Source of the DNA: Paenibacillus tengchongensis
GTDB taxonomy: Bacteria; Bacillota; Bacilli; Paenibacillales; Paenibacillaceae
Reading direction: 5' to 3'
Length of the DNA stretch: 64,000 nucleotides
Assembly: GCF_008973665.1 (NCBI RefSeq)
Contig: NZ_WACP01000008.1
Span: 13,752-77,751 of the forward strand
Shown here: in pieces, positions 1-9,659 of the stretch
How positions within the stretch are numbered: the first letter of the stretch is position 1
How the letters are laid out: each line of letters starts with the position of its first letter
Notes under the pieces: generated by a model
Databases searched by the model: none
What the model was told of the DNA's origin: nothing
Seen by the model: only the letters and a program-made list of their open reading frames with translations
Made by a program: the position numbers and the translations under genes

Positions 1-1368
<1,368 letters not shown>

Positions 1369-1402
1369 TTTCAGAATACCGATAACCCATGTTCCGCAGA
1401 AG

Positions 1403-1434
1403 GCGGACCGCTGGATGACAGCGGTCCGCTTTTT
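1403..1434 (+). terminator. Rho-independent terminator of the collagen-like gene
   Basis: A perfect 10-bp stem (GCGGACCGCT / AGCGGTCCGC) with a 7-nt loop is followed by five T residues, 35 bases after the stop codon. Confidence 0.85.
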
Positions 1435-1661
1435 GTCGCGTTGGCGATCCTTTCAGAGCTTCCGGACCGAAGGCCTGCAGATACTGAGGGTGGTCTGTTA
1501 TTGTGCCTGCTGCAACATGGACCTTTAAAATTTCTCCACAGGCAAACTCCGTAGATATTCAAACTTTTATTATAGATGGCCTTATTTCTCGTCCGCCGGA
1601 TTTTACTTACACTAAGATCATGGAAGAGAGACCATGCTTAAAGAAACGGGAGGCGTAGGGA

Positions 1662-2648
1662 ATGATTGCTCAGGAGAAGAGGAGTGTGTTAAGCGCCGCG
1701 CAGGAGCCGCCGGTCCGCAGACAAGTAAAGAGATCCACGGTGTTCAGGCATCTGTGGAAGCACAAGGTGCTGCTGCTGATGCTGCTGCCGGGCGTCGTCT
1801 TTTTGCTCATCAACAACTATCTGCCGATGTTCGGCATCATTATTGCTTTCAAGAATATCAACTACGTGGACGGAATCCTGGGCAGCCCTTGGGTGGGACT
1901 CGACAACTTCAAGTTTCTGTTCGCCACCTCCGACGCTTGGATTATTACCCGCAACACTGTGCTTTATAATTTTGTGTTTATCGTGCTCAACCTGGTCATT
2001 GCGGTGGCTGTGGCGATTGCCCTGAATGAACTGAAGAATAAGCTCGCGGCTAAATTCTATCAGAGCATCATGTTCTTTCCGTACTTTCTGTCCATGGTCG
2101 TCGTCAGCTATCTGGTATTCGCCTTTCTCAATGTTGAATACGGTTTCATTAATAAAGGCGTCCTGTCCCTGTTTGGCCTGAACGAGCTGAACTGGTACTC
2201 CGAGCCGAAATACTGGCCGTTCATTCTGCCGCTGATCAACCTCTGGAAGGGGGTCGGCTACGGGTGTGTCATCTACCTGGCGGCGATTATCGGCATCGAC
2301 AGCGAATATTACGAGGCGGCCCTGATCGACGGCGCAAGCAAATGGAAGCAGATTGTCCACATCACCATTCCGCTGATCCGCCCGGTTATTATCATCACGA
2401 CCATCCTGGCCATCGGCGGCATCTTCCGCTCCGATTTCGGATTGTTCTACCAGACCACGCTCAATTCGGGCGCGCTGTATCCGACCACGCTGGTCATCGA
2501 TACGTATGTCTACAACGCGCTGATCAATATGGGTAACCTGGGCATGTCCGCTGCGGCGGGACTGTACCAGTCGGTCGTCGGCTTTTTCCTGGTGCTGGGC
2601 TCGAACTGGATTGTACGGAGAATCGACAAGGATCAGGCGGTATTCTAA
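1662..2648 (+). CDS. Sugar ABC transporter permease (LplB/UgpA-like)
   Basis: This 328-residue inner-membrane permease is the first of a pair importing an oligosaccharide. After a basic cytoplasmic N-terminus, the first membrane helix lies near residues 36-52, followed by NNYLPMFGIIIAFKNIN, which is typical of the LplB branch of Firmicute carbohydrate permeases. The EAA loop that contacts the ATPase is EAALIDGASKWKQ, near residues 218-230. The start follows GGGAGGCG. The second permease and a lipoprotein follow within about 30-60 bp. No ATPase is encoded here, as usual for these systems, which share a general MsmX-type ATPase (family knowledge). No YesMN-type two-component pair is in the window. 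The substrate is inferred from the downstream uronyl-polysaccharide enzymes. Confidence 0.92.
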   Translation: MIAQEKRSVLSAAQEPPVRRQVKRSTVFRHLWKHKVLLLMLLPGVVFLLINNYLPMFGIIIAFKNINYVDGILGSPWVGLDNFKFLFATSDAWIITRNTVLYNFVFIVLNLVIAVAVAIALNELKNKLAAKFYQSIMFFPYFLSMVVVSYLVFAFLNVEYGFINKGVLSLFGLNELNWYSEPKYWPFILPLINLWKGVGYGCVIYLAAIIGIDSEYYEAALIDGASKWKQIVHITIPLIRPVIIITTILAIGGIFRSDFGLFYQTTLNSGALYPTTLVIDTYVYNALINMGNLGMSAAAGLYQSVVGFFLVLGSNWIVRRIDKDQAVF

Positions 2649-2680
2649 ACGAGCTGGCCTCTAGGAAAGGAGGAAGGGCA

Positions 2681-3574
2681 TTGACCAATAATGAGATATC
2701 AAGAACAGCCAATATCGTGCTGCACGTAGTTTTTATTCTGATGACGCTGGCCTGCCTGCTGCCGATCATCCTCGTCTTTATGATTTCCATTACCGATTAT
2801 GACTCGATTGTACTGAACGGCTACCAGTTCTTTCCGAAGGAGCTTAGCCTGGAGGCTTACACCTATATTTTCAAGGACTATTCCGTCATTGTAAAAGCGT
2901 ACGGCGTGTCCATCTTCGTAACGGTGACCGGAACCCTGCTCAGTGTGCTGATGACGTCGCTGTACGCCTATCCGATCTCACGCGCCGACTTCCGCTACCG
3001 CGGCATTTTCGCCTTTCTGATCTTCTTCACCATGCTGTTCGGCGGCGGATTGGTGCCCTGGTATATGGTCTACACACAGGCGCTGGATCTCAAGAACACC
3101 ATCTGGGCGCTGATCGTCCCGATGCTGCTGTCGCCGTTTAATGTGCTGATTATGAAGACCTACTTCCAGATGAGCGTGCCGGCGGCGCTGATTGAAGCAT
3201 CGAAGATTGACGGGGCGGGCGAGCTGCGGACCTTCTTCCGGATTGTTTTTCCGCTGTCCCTGCCGGTATTCGCCACCATCGGGCTGTTCAACACGCTGCA
3301 TTACTGGAACGACTGGTTCAACAGTATGATCTTCGTGACCGACACCGATCTATATTCCCTGCAATATCTGATGTACAAAATGATCTCCCAGGCGGACTAC
3401 CTGAGCCGCAATGGAGCACTCATTCAAGGCTCGGCTACCGAGCTGGCCAAATTGCCGGGAGAAACGATCCGGATGGCCATGGCGCTGATCGGCATCGGTC
3501 CGATTGTGCTGGCGTATCCGTTCTTCCAGCGCTATTTTATCAAAGGCTTGACGCTTGGCTCCATCAAAGGCTAA
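2681..3574 (+). CDS. Sugar ABC transporter permease (YtcP/UgpE-like)
   Basis: This 297-residue protein is the second permease of the importer. TTG is chosen as the start because AAAGGAGGA lies just upstream and the next residues (MTNNEISRTAN) give the usual short cytoplasmic tail before the first membrane helix (roughly residues 12-32). The EAA loop reads ALIEASKIDGAGELRTFF and is followed by VFPLSLP, matching the carbohydrate-uptake CUT1 branch. It lies 32 bp behind the first permease and 55 bp ahead of the solute-binding lipoprotein, forming a three-gene transport operon. Confidence 0.92.
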   Translation: MTNNEISRTANIVLHVVFILMTLACLLPIILVFMISITDYDSIVLNGYQFFPKELSLEAYTYIFKDYSVIVKAYGVSIFVTVTGTLLSVLMTSLYAYPISRADFRYRGIFAFLIFFTMLFGGGLVPWYMVYTQALDLKNTIWALIVPMLLSPFNVLIMKTYFQMSVPAALIEASKIDGAGELRTFFRIVFPLSLPVFATIGLFNTLHYWNDWFNSMIFVTDTDLYSLQYLMYKMISQADYLSRNGALIQGSATELAKLPGETIRMAMALIGIGPIVLAYPFFQRYFIKGLTLGSIKG

Positions 3575-3629
3575 ACCCGGTTCAAGCCGGTTAGCATATA
3601 TTTGTTCTTTTAGAAGGGGAGGAAAATGG

Positions 3630-5195
3630 ATGGCTAGCAAAAAAGGCACAGGTCTCCTGCTGTCACTGGTGCTGATGATCGGGCTTACGCTCAGCGGGTG
3701 CGGCGGCAACAACGGTAACAATGGCAATTCCGGCAATGCGGCAGCGCCTGTCAAGAGTGCCGAAAGTACAGAGACAACGGCAGCGCCCGAAACTTCGGGT
3801 AACAAGGAAGAACCGGAGGATTCTGCGGAGCTGGAGCAGGTGGAATTGTCCCTTTACCTGCCGGGCGGGCCCGATAAAGATGTAGCTTCCGTGGAACAGG
3901 CGATCAACGATTATCTCAAGGACAAGATCAACGCCACCATCAAAATCAACCAGCTGAGCTGGGATAAACCGGCGGATAAGGTCAACCTGATGATCCAGTC
4001 CGGCGAAGTCTTCGATATGGTCTATACCTGGAACTTCATGACGAATGCAGCCAAAGGCGCGTATCTGCCGCTGGAGGAGCTGCTGGAGCAGTATGCCAAG
4101 GAAACGAAAGCCCAGATTAATCCCGCTTATTTGCAGGCGGCTACCGTAAACGGACATTTGTATGCGATTCCAACGGAAAAAGAGCTGGGGCAATCGGTCG
4201 GGTTCGCTTTTGACCAGGCGATTGTCGACAAGTACGGCTTCGATGTGAACAGCATTCAGAAGCTGGAGGATATCGAGCCGATGCTGCAGACGATCAAGGA
4301 GAAAGAGCCGGGAATCACCCCGCTGTTCATGAATCACACGGACAGTCTGCACTGGTTCACCGCGTATCCGGAAAGTGAAGACCTCGACGGAAGCAACGAA
4401 ATCCCGACGCTGCTGGATTACAAAACGATGAAGGTGTTCAACGAATACGACACCCCGGAAATGCTGGAGCGGCTGAAGCTGATCCGCAAGTGGTATGAAG
4501 CGGGCTATATCAACAAGAACGGTGCCACCGACAAGACCGAGCTGAAGGATGCGGTGAAGAGCGGTAAATCGTGGTTCGTCTACGGCAATATGAATCCTAC
4601 GTCCACCAATGACTGGACCCGTCTGGCCGAGAAGCCGATGCTGATCAAGACCCTGCTGCCGGTGCAGGTCAGCACGAAGAGTCTGCAGGGCTCGATGCTC
4701 GCCATCTCCCGCACCTCGAAGAATCCCGAACGGGCCATGATGTTTATGAACCTGATCCACACCGACCCGGTGCTGTATAACCTGCTTACCTTCGGCATTG
4801 AAGGCAAGCACTATAAGAAGGTCGCCGAGAATACGGTGGAGTTCATTCCGGACAGCGGTTATAACTCCGTATCCTCCTGGATGATCGGCAATGTGCTGCT
4901 CAACTACCTTAACAAGGACGAAGATCCGCGCCGTGTCGAGCTTTATACGGAATGGAACAAGAACTCCAAGGTATCGCCGGTCATCGGCTTTGTCTTTGAC
5001 TCCACCAAGGTGCAATCGCAGATCGGCGCGCTGATCAACATCACCAAGCAATACAAGAATACGCTCTTCTCCGGTGAGAAGGACCCTGAGCCGGTACTGA
5101 AGGAAATGAACGCCAAGTTCAAAGCGGCGGGGATCGACGCTGTGATTAACGAGCTGCAGGCGCAGATGGATGCATTTCTGGCAGCCAAAAAATAA
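3630..5195 (+). CDS. Extracellular solute-binding lipoprotein for oligosaccharide uptake
   Basis: This is a 521-residue sugar-binding lipoprotein of the LplA/YtcQ type. The ATG at 3630 is preferred to upstream in-frame codons because it follows GAAGGGGAGGAAA and begins a classic lipoprotein signal: MASKKGTG, a hydrophobic core and the lipobox LSGC with the lipidated Cys near residue 24. A Gly/Asn/Ala/Glu-rich linker to about residue 70 tethers the binding domain (bacterial solute-binding family 1 fold). The domain carries the aromatic-rich motifs usual for long oligosaccharide ligands. It would capture substrate outside the membrane for the two upstream permeases. The ligand is not identifiable from sequence. 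Confidence 0.92.
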   Translation: MASKKGTGLLLSLVLMIGLTLSGCGGNNGNNGNSGNAAAPVKSAESTETTAAPETSGNKEEPEDSAELEQVELSLYLPGGPDKDVASVEQAINDYLKDKINATIKINQLSWDKPADKVNLMIQSGEVFDMVYTWNFMTNAAKGAYLPLEELLEQYAKETKAQINPAYLQAATVNGHLYAIPTEKELGQSVGFAFDQAIVDKYGFDVNSIQKLEDIEPMLQTIKEKEPGITPLFMNHTDSLHWFTAYPESEDLDGSNEIPTLLDYKTMKVFNEYDTPEMLERLKLIRKWYEAGYINKNGATDKTELKDAVKSGKSWFVYGNMNPTSTNDWTRLAEKPMLIKTLLPVQVSTKSLQGSMLAISRTSKNPERAMMFMNLIHTDPVLYNLLTFGIEGKHYKKVAENTVEFIPDSGYNSVSSWMIGNVLLNYLNKDEDPRRVELYTEWNKNSKVSPVIGFVFDSTKVQSQIGALINITKQYKNTLFSGEKDPEPVLKEMNAKFKAAGIDAVINELQAQMDAFLAAKK

Positions 5196-5350
5196 GCAGT
5201 AACCGTCAGCAGCAGACCCGGTATTTGCAGGGCAAACGGAGTCATTCCTGATCTTGAATGGCCCTTGTCCCAAAGGTACCGGGTATTCCCATTCGCCAAG
5301 CCAGCCTATTGGTTGCCCTTATCTTACATTTTGTAGAGAGGGTGTTCATT

Positions 5351-8300
5351 GTGCGAATTCAGAGAAAAACGGCTTCACTGCTCATTCTGTTGCTTCTGCT
5401 GATAACCTTTCTTGCGCCGGCAGTACCTTCGGCCGCCTTGTCCCGGGCAGGGACAGCGGTGCCGGAGGCTACTTGGACTGCACCTGTATCCGCCGAATCC
5501 ACTGTTATCGGGTCCGCTTATGGACCTTCTGTCGCTGAAGATGTATACGGGTCAAGGACCATGCTGTGGCAGGTAGGGATTGCCGACAACAGATCCACGG
5601 AATTTACTGTGTATAACGACGTTTACAGCGAGCTGTCCCTGCCGCTCGGCCCCGGTACCCTGGAGCAGCTGCCCCGCGGAATGAAGGCCGATGTTAACGG
5701 TACGATGAGCCTGTCCTTTGCTTTGCCGGCGGTACCGGTCTACGGCGTTCAGCTCAGCCTTAAGGTCCTGGATGCCAGCACAGCCATTCCCCAGCTGGCA
5801 GTTTTTACGAACGGGCAGCTGAGCGGGCTGCTGCAGATCTCCGGGCTGAACAACGGCGAGACGGTTCCGGTGAATACCTGGAGAGAAACGTATGAGCTTT
5901 ACATCCCCAAAGAGCAGCTGCAGGCAGGCAGCAATGTGCTGGAGCTCTCGCTGGACCCCGGCCTGTATGCCGATCCGCAGGCTGCCGGTTATACCGGGGA
6001 TCAATATTTGTGGTTCGAATGGGACTACCTGAAACTGGAAGCGCTATCACGAGCAGCGGAAGAGCCGATCCATGGGCGTTATGTTCATCTGGGCACCACA
6101 CTGGCCGCTTCCACCTTCAGGTATGACGAGCATGCCATCCGGCATCTGGGTCCGATGGCCAAGTGGCTGGGCATCGCCTACAGCGGCAACTGGATGCGCG
6201 CCTCCTTCTGGTCGGACACGAGCACCGGCTGGGACCCGCAGGGCCGGAACTACCTGGCTACGCTGCGTGACCTCAATCTGGCGCCGATGGTCAATATTAT
6301 CGGGGCGAACTGGAAGGGCAACACCGAGCTGGCTGCCGGAACAACCCCTGCGGCGCTCCGGACCTATTATGCCAATTTCGTAGCCAAGTACGGCGATTTG
6401 TACGAGTATGCCGAGACCGGCAACGAGCCGGGGCTATTCGGCTGGTCGCAGCAGGCTGTACTGGCCATCCATGAGCTGATGGATGAACAGCGGCAATTGA
6501 ACAGCCAGCCTTATCTGAAGATTGTGGCCCCCGGCTGGGCTTACTGGCCGTACAACGGCATCCCCGACGGCTGGGAACGCGATGCCGAAGCGCGCCGTCC
6601 CATTGAGGAGCTATCCGACATCACCAACGGGCACAGCTACGGCGGCACCGGAGTGCAGCCGCTGCCCGGCGCCGCGCTCTATGAGAACCTGCGCGTCTAC
6701 GCCGGGGCGGAGGAGGGCTTCGGCAAAGAGATGGCGATGAGCGAGACGGGAGCCAACGACAATCATACGGACAACACGAAGTACGGCACCTACGCCTACC
6801 GGTTCGCCTCGGCCTTCGACCGCGAGCTGCGTGCCGACATCGGCTATGCCGACCATATTATGCAGCATGCCGCTTTCTTCAATGACGGAACAGAATTCGG
6901 GCTGTTCCGGTCGGATATCAACTGGAACACCCACCGGTTTGAAGAGACAGAGGCGGTTCCGGCCCGCGGCGGCGAGGCGGGCGAGACGCGGCTCAAGACC
7001 TTCCGGCGGCTGGCGGCGGCCTATGCTACGCATGGCAGTCCCTTAAGCTATGAGCTGCTGAATGCTTCCGCCCTGACCGGCAAGAAGGCGTATTTCCGCG
7101 CGGTGGATACCTCGGCGCTGGAGCCATCGGCGGTTGGCGCTGCGGCGGACAAAATTCTGCTAAATTTCGTGAACTTCGAGCGGGAGCCGCTTACGATGCA
7201 GGTGAGGGTAACGATGCCAGATAGCGGCGTATACGCCGGAGATAGGTACGGGGCTGGCAGCACGTATGCCGCTGCTTATTCGGGCGTACAGCTCACGGCG
7301 GCACCGGACCTGACGCTGACGGTGACGCTCGGCGCAGGGGAGACCGTGCAGTATATCCTGGAGCAGCCGGAGCAGGTTGCGCCAACCGCTCCAGCGGGCC
7401 TGACGGCGCAGGCGCTCAGCCATGAGCAGATCAGGCTGGCCTGGACGGCTGCGGCGGACAATGATGCCGTGGTCAGCTATAGTGTCTACCGCAACGGCGG
7501 GACTGCGCCGGTGGTTACTGTACCGGGGCGGATTACCTTCTGGAGCGATTATACGGTGGCGCCAAGTACGGCCTACAGCTACACCGTGCAGGCCGTCGAC
7601 GATTCCGGCAATGTGTCCCTGCTTAGTCCGGCGGCTTCCGCCACCACACCGGCCATCACCGTAACCCCGCATGTCTACGGCGATCCGGGTAAATTCGAGG
7701 CCGAGGCAGCTACGTTCGCCCTGCCGCTAAAGATCGGCAACAACAGCGGTGCTTCGGGCGGCAAGGTGGTGGAGCAGACCCATGCCGGTCCGATCGCCAT
7801 CGAGGGCTTCCATTCGGCGACGGGCGGAAGCTATACGCTGAGCATAGCCTATGCATCCAGCCAGGAGTCGAAGAAGAACATCTATGTCAACGGGGTGAAG
7901 CAATCCACGGTTACCCTGCCGTCTACAGGCAGCTGGACCGCAAACATTACCGCCCGTCAATACGGCATTACACTGCAGCCGGGGTACAACACGATCAGCT
8001 TCACCTCGGGCGGCAACGGCGCCAATCTGGACTATTTCCGGCTGGACGAAGGCGCATATGTCCCGGTGGCTTCCTGGTACCCGGTAGAGCACAATAATGC
8101 TTACATTGACTATACCGGCTTCGAGACTGCGCCGAGCGGAGTCTCCCATGTGACGTACGCGCCGGAGGCGTCGGCGGTGTTCCATTTCACCGGCACCGGC
8201 ATCCGCTGGCGGTCGGATATCAAGAGCGATATGGGCAGTGCTGAGGTGTACGTGGACGGCGCATACCGGCAGACCATCGTTATCCCTCAGGCCGGGCTAG

Positions 8301-8854
8301 AGGGCGACGATAAGGTGGTCTATGAGCTGACCGGACTGGAATATGGCCTGCACCGGATCGACATCCGCAACACCTCCGGAAGGGTGGTAGTCCACGGCTT
8401 CGAGTTTGAAGGCTATGAAGCTACACTTCCGGTTCCGGGGCCCGATATGATTGTTACCGATATCGGCTGGAATATAGTGAACGCGGACGGCAGCCCATCC
8501 GCCCATACCACGCCGCAGCTCGGCGATTCGCTGATCTTCTGGGCCAAGGTGAAGAACGTCGGCGTCCGTCCGACGCCGCTGAACAGCTCCACCGGAGCCG
8601 GAATGATTACCGGCGGCGTCTTCTCGGTGGATGGCGGAACCGTCTCCTGGACAGATACGCATACCGGCGTCATCCAGCCGGGCGAGGAGGTGATCCTGAC
8701 GGCCAACAGCAGCGCCCAAGGTACACCGCGCTGGACCATTCCGACGATCGGTGACTATCAGATCACCTTCTTCGTGAACGATATCTGGCGCTACGGCGAG
8801 ATGAACAAGGAGAATAACAAGCTTACAGTTACGCTGAACGTGCCTTTGCCTTGA
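5351..8854 (+). CDS. Large secreted multidomain clan GH-A glycoside hydrolase-like protein
   Basis: The GTG at 5351 follows GAGAGGG and starts a clear signal peptide (VRIQRKTASLL..., cleavage near PSAALS), giving 1167 residues. Residues about 75-235 resemble the jelly-roll carbohydrate-binding domain found in rhamnogalacturonan lyases. Residues about 245-580 look like a (beta/alpha)8 hydrolase of clan GH-A: ETGNEPG supplies a candidate acid/base Glu near 359, and MAMSETGAN a candidate nucleophile Glu near 465. A fibronectin type III domain (about 680-770), a CBM6/35-like module (about 780-905, beginning GKFEAEAATF), a beta-rich module and a C-terminal CARDB-like domain (beginning about 1045) follow. 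It would digest extracellular polysaccharide for the upstream importer. Domain names rest on motifs read by eye; the GH family is unassigned. Confidence 0.75.
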   Translation: MRIQRKTASLLILLLLLITFLAPAVPSAALSRAGTAVPEATWTAPVSAESTVIGSAYGPSVAEDVYGSRTMLWQVGIADNRSTEFTVYNDVYSELSLPLGPGTLEQLPRGMKADVNGTMSLSFALPAVPVYGVQLSLKVLDASTAIPQLAVFTNGQLSGLLQISGLNNGETVPVNTWRETYELYIPKEQLQAGSNVLELSLDPGLYADPQAAGYTGDQYLWFEWDYLKLEALSRAAEEPIHGRYVHLGTTLAASTFRYDEHAIRHLGPMAKWLGIAYSGNWMRASFWSDTSTGWDPQGRNYLATLRDLNLAPMVNIIGANWKGNTELAAGTTPAALRTYYANFVAKYGDLYEYAETGNEPGLFGWSQQAVLAIHELMDEQRQLNSQPYLKIVAPGWAYWPYNGIPDGWERDAEARRPIEELSDITNGHSYGGTGVQPLPGAALYENLRVYAGAEEGFGKEMAMSETGANDNHTDNTKYGTYAYRFASAFDRELRADIGYADHIMQHAAFFNDGTEFGLFRSDINWNTHRFEETEAVPARGGEAGETRLKTFRRLAAAYATHGSPLSYELLNASALTGKKAYFRAVDTSALEPSAVGAAADKILLNFVNFEREPLTMQVRVTMPDSGVYAGDRYGAGSTYAAAYSGVQLTAAPDLTLTVTLGAGETVQYILEQPEQVAPTAPAGLTAQALSHEQIRLAWTAAADNDAVVSYSVYRNGGTAPVVTVPGRITFWSDYTVAPSTAYSYTVQAVDDSGNVSLLSPAASATTPAITVTPHVYGDPGKFEAEAATFALPLKIGNNSGASGGKVVEQTHAGPIAIEGFHSATGGSYTLSIAYASSQESKKNIYVNGVKQSTVTLPSTGSWTANITARQYGITLQPGYNTISFTSGGNGANLDYFRLDEGAYVPVASWYPVEHNNAYIDYTGFETAPSGVSHVTYAPEASAVFHFTGTGIRWRSDIKSDMGSAEVYVDGAYRQTIVIPQAGLEGDDKVVYELTGLEYGLHRIDIRNTSGRVVVHGFEFEGYEATLPVPGPDMIVTDIGWNIVNADGSPSAHTTPQLGDSLIFWAKVKNVGVRPTPLNSSTGAGMITGGVFSVDGGTVSWTDTHTGVIQPGEEVILTANSSAQGTPRWTIPTIGDYQITFFVNDIWRYGEMNKENNKLTVTLNVPLP

Positions 8855-9009
8855 GGGTACAGGAAGCTTTGAAGCGTTGCTGAAGTCGGCACTGTTCCGG
8901 CCCGCCGTTCGTCCGTGGAGGGCCGGTAAGTTCCGCAGCCAGCCCGGCTTGCCGGGGTGCGAAGAATCCCCCGGACCGGGCGCTGACGCTGCCCGCTGGA
9001 CGACGGGTT

Positions 9010-9115
9010 CTGTGCGGGGTCAGTGATCAGGTCCACTAGACGGCAAGGAAATCTGTGCGGGATCAGTGATCAGGTCCACAGGACAGCAGAGGCGTTCAGT
9101 GATTAGGTCCTAGAC
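9010..9115. repeat. Three tandem copies of a ~43-bp repeat
   Basis: Copies begin at 9010, 9053 and 9095. The first two share CTGTGCGGGRTCAGTGATCA followed by GGTCCAC, and the third is a shortened version (TTCAGTGATTAGGTCC). They lie in non-coding DNA after the secreted hydrolase and before its probable terminator. Confidence 0.75.
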
Positions 9116-9166
9116 GTGGAGGAAGTCTCTGGTCAACAGTCAAGCCCACTGGAAGTCGGAATCATT

Positions 9167-9208
9167 GCCCCGTATTCGTCTGAATATCAGGCGGCGGGGC
9201 TCTTTTTG
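9167..9208 (+). terminator. Probable terminator after the secreted hydrolase
   Basis: Arms GCCCCG and CGGGGC enclose a loop of about 22 nt and are followed by TCTTTTTG. The stem is short but GC-rich. It lies about 310 bp after the stop codon, beyond the tandem repeats. Confidence 0.6.
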
Positions 9209-9267
9209 TAATGGGCGTTAGGCATGTGGTTTCTCGGAGGCGTGAATGGAGGAACGGGAAAAATTTT

Positions 9268-9404
9268 AGTTGGATAATCGCCATTTAGATAGCTCATTTA
9301 TGCTGGTCAGCACAGTTTAGTTCGATAATCGCAATTTAATAATAGTGAATTCGCCGGACAAAGGAGATTTTTGGTGGATTAGATGGCGAAAATCCAACTA
9401 GATT
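9268..9404. repeat. Imperfect inverted repeat, ~22-bp arms
   Basis: TAGTTGGATAATCGCCATTT (9268 onward) is mirrored by TAGATGGCGAAAATCCAACT (about 9382-9403). A degenerate copy of the left arm (TAGTTCGATAATCGCAATTT) lies near 9318. The element resembles a small palindromic intergenic repeat. No coding potential was seen. Confidence 0.65.
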
Positions 9405-9429
9405 CGGAAAATAGCATGGTAAGCGGAAA

Positions 9430-9525
9430 ATAAGTGGCGGAAAGCCAACTAGCGGAAGTCCAACTGTCGGAAACTTAACTGACGGAAATCCAACTGTCAG
9501 AAACGAACTGGCGAACAGCCAACTG
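9430..9525. repeat. Tandem array of ~15-bp repeats
   Basis: About seven degenerate units of the form GCGGAAANYCAACT follow each other directly; clear units include GCGGAAAGCCAACT, GCGGAAGTCCAACT and ACGGAAATCCAACT. The unit overlaps the right-arm motif of the neighbouring inverted repeat, suggesting a shared origin. Confidence 0.7.
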
Positions 9526-9659
9526 GCAGCTTGACCTTATCAAATTACAGCCGGCAGAAATGCCGTAGAATTTTATACTAAATTCGTAGTTGCCTTTATT
9601 TAGCGGCTCTGGCGGTTTCGCTAAACTGGAGATAGCAAACGGCGGGAGGAATTGCGACT

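Larger units (their letters stand above)
8855..9659. other. Intergenic region of 805 bp, repeat-rich, no gene seen
   Basis: This gap separates the secreted hydrolase from the GH3 gene. It holds the two tandem arrays, the inverted repeat and the terminator listed separately. I saw no open frame with a convincing ribosome binding site. A GH3 promoter is probably near 9565-9595, but I could not assign it with confidence. Confidence 0.7.

Noticed and set aside
3663..5273. 536-codon antisense frame opposite the sugar-binding lipoprotein
   Set aside because: The plus strand has a lipobox and a strong ribosome binding site; the antisense protein has no family features.
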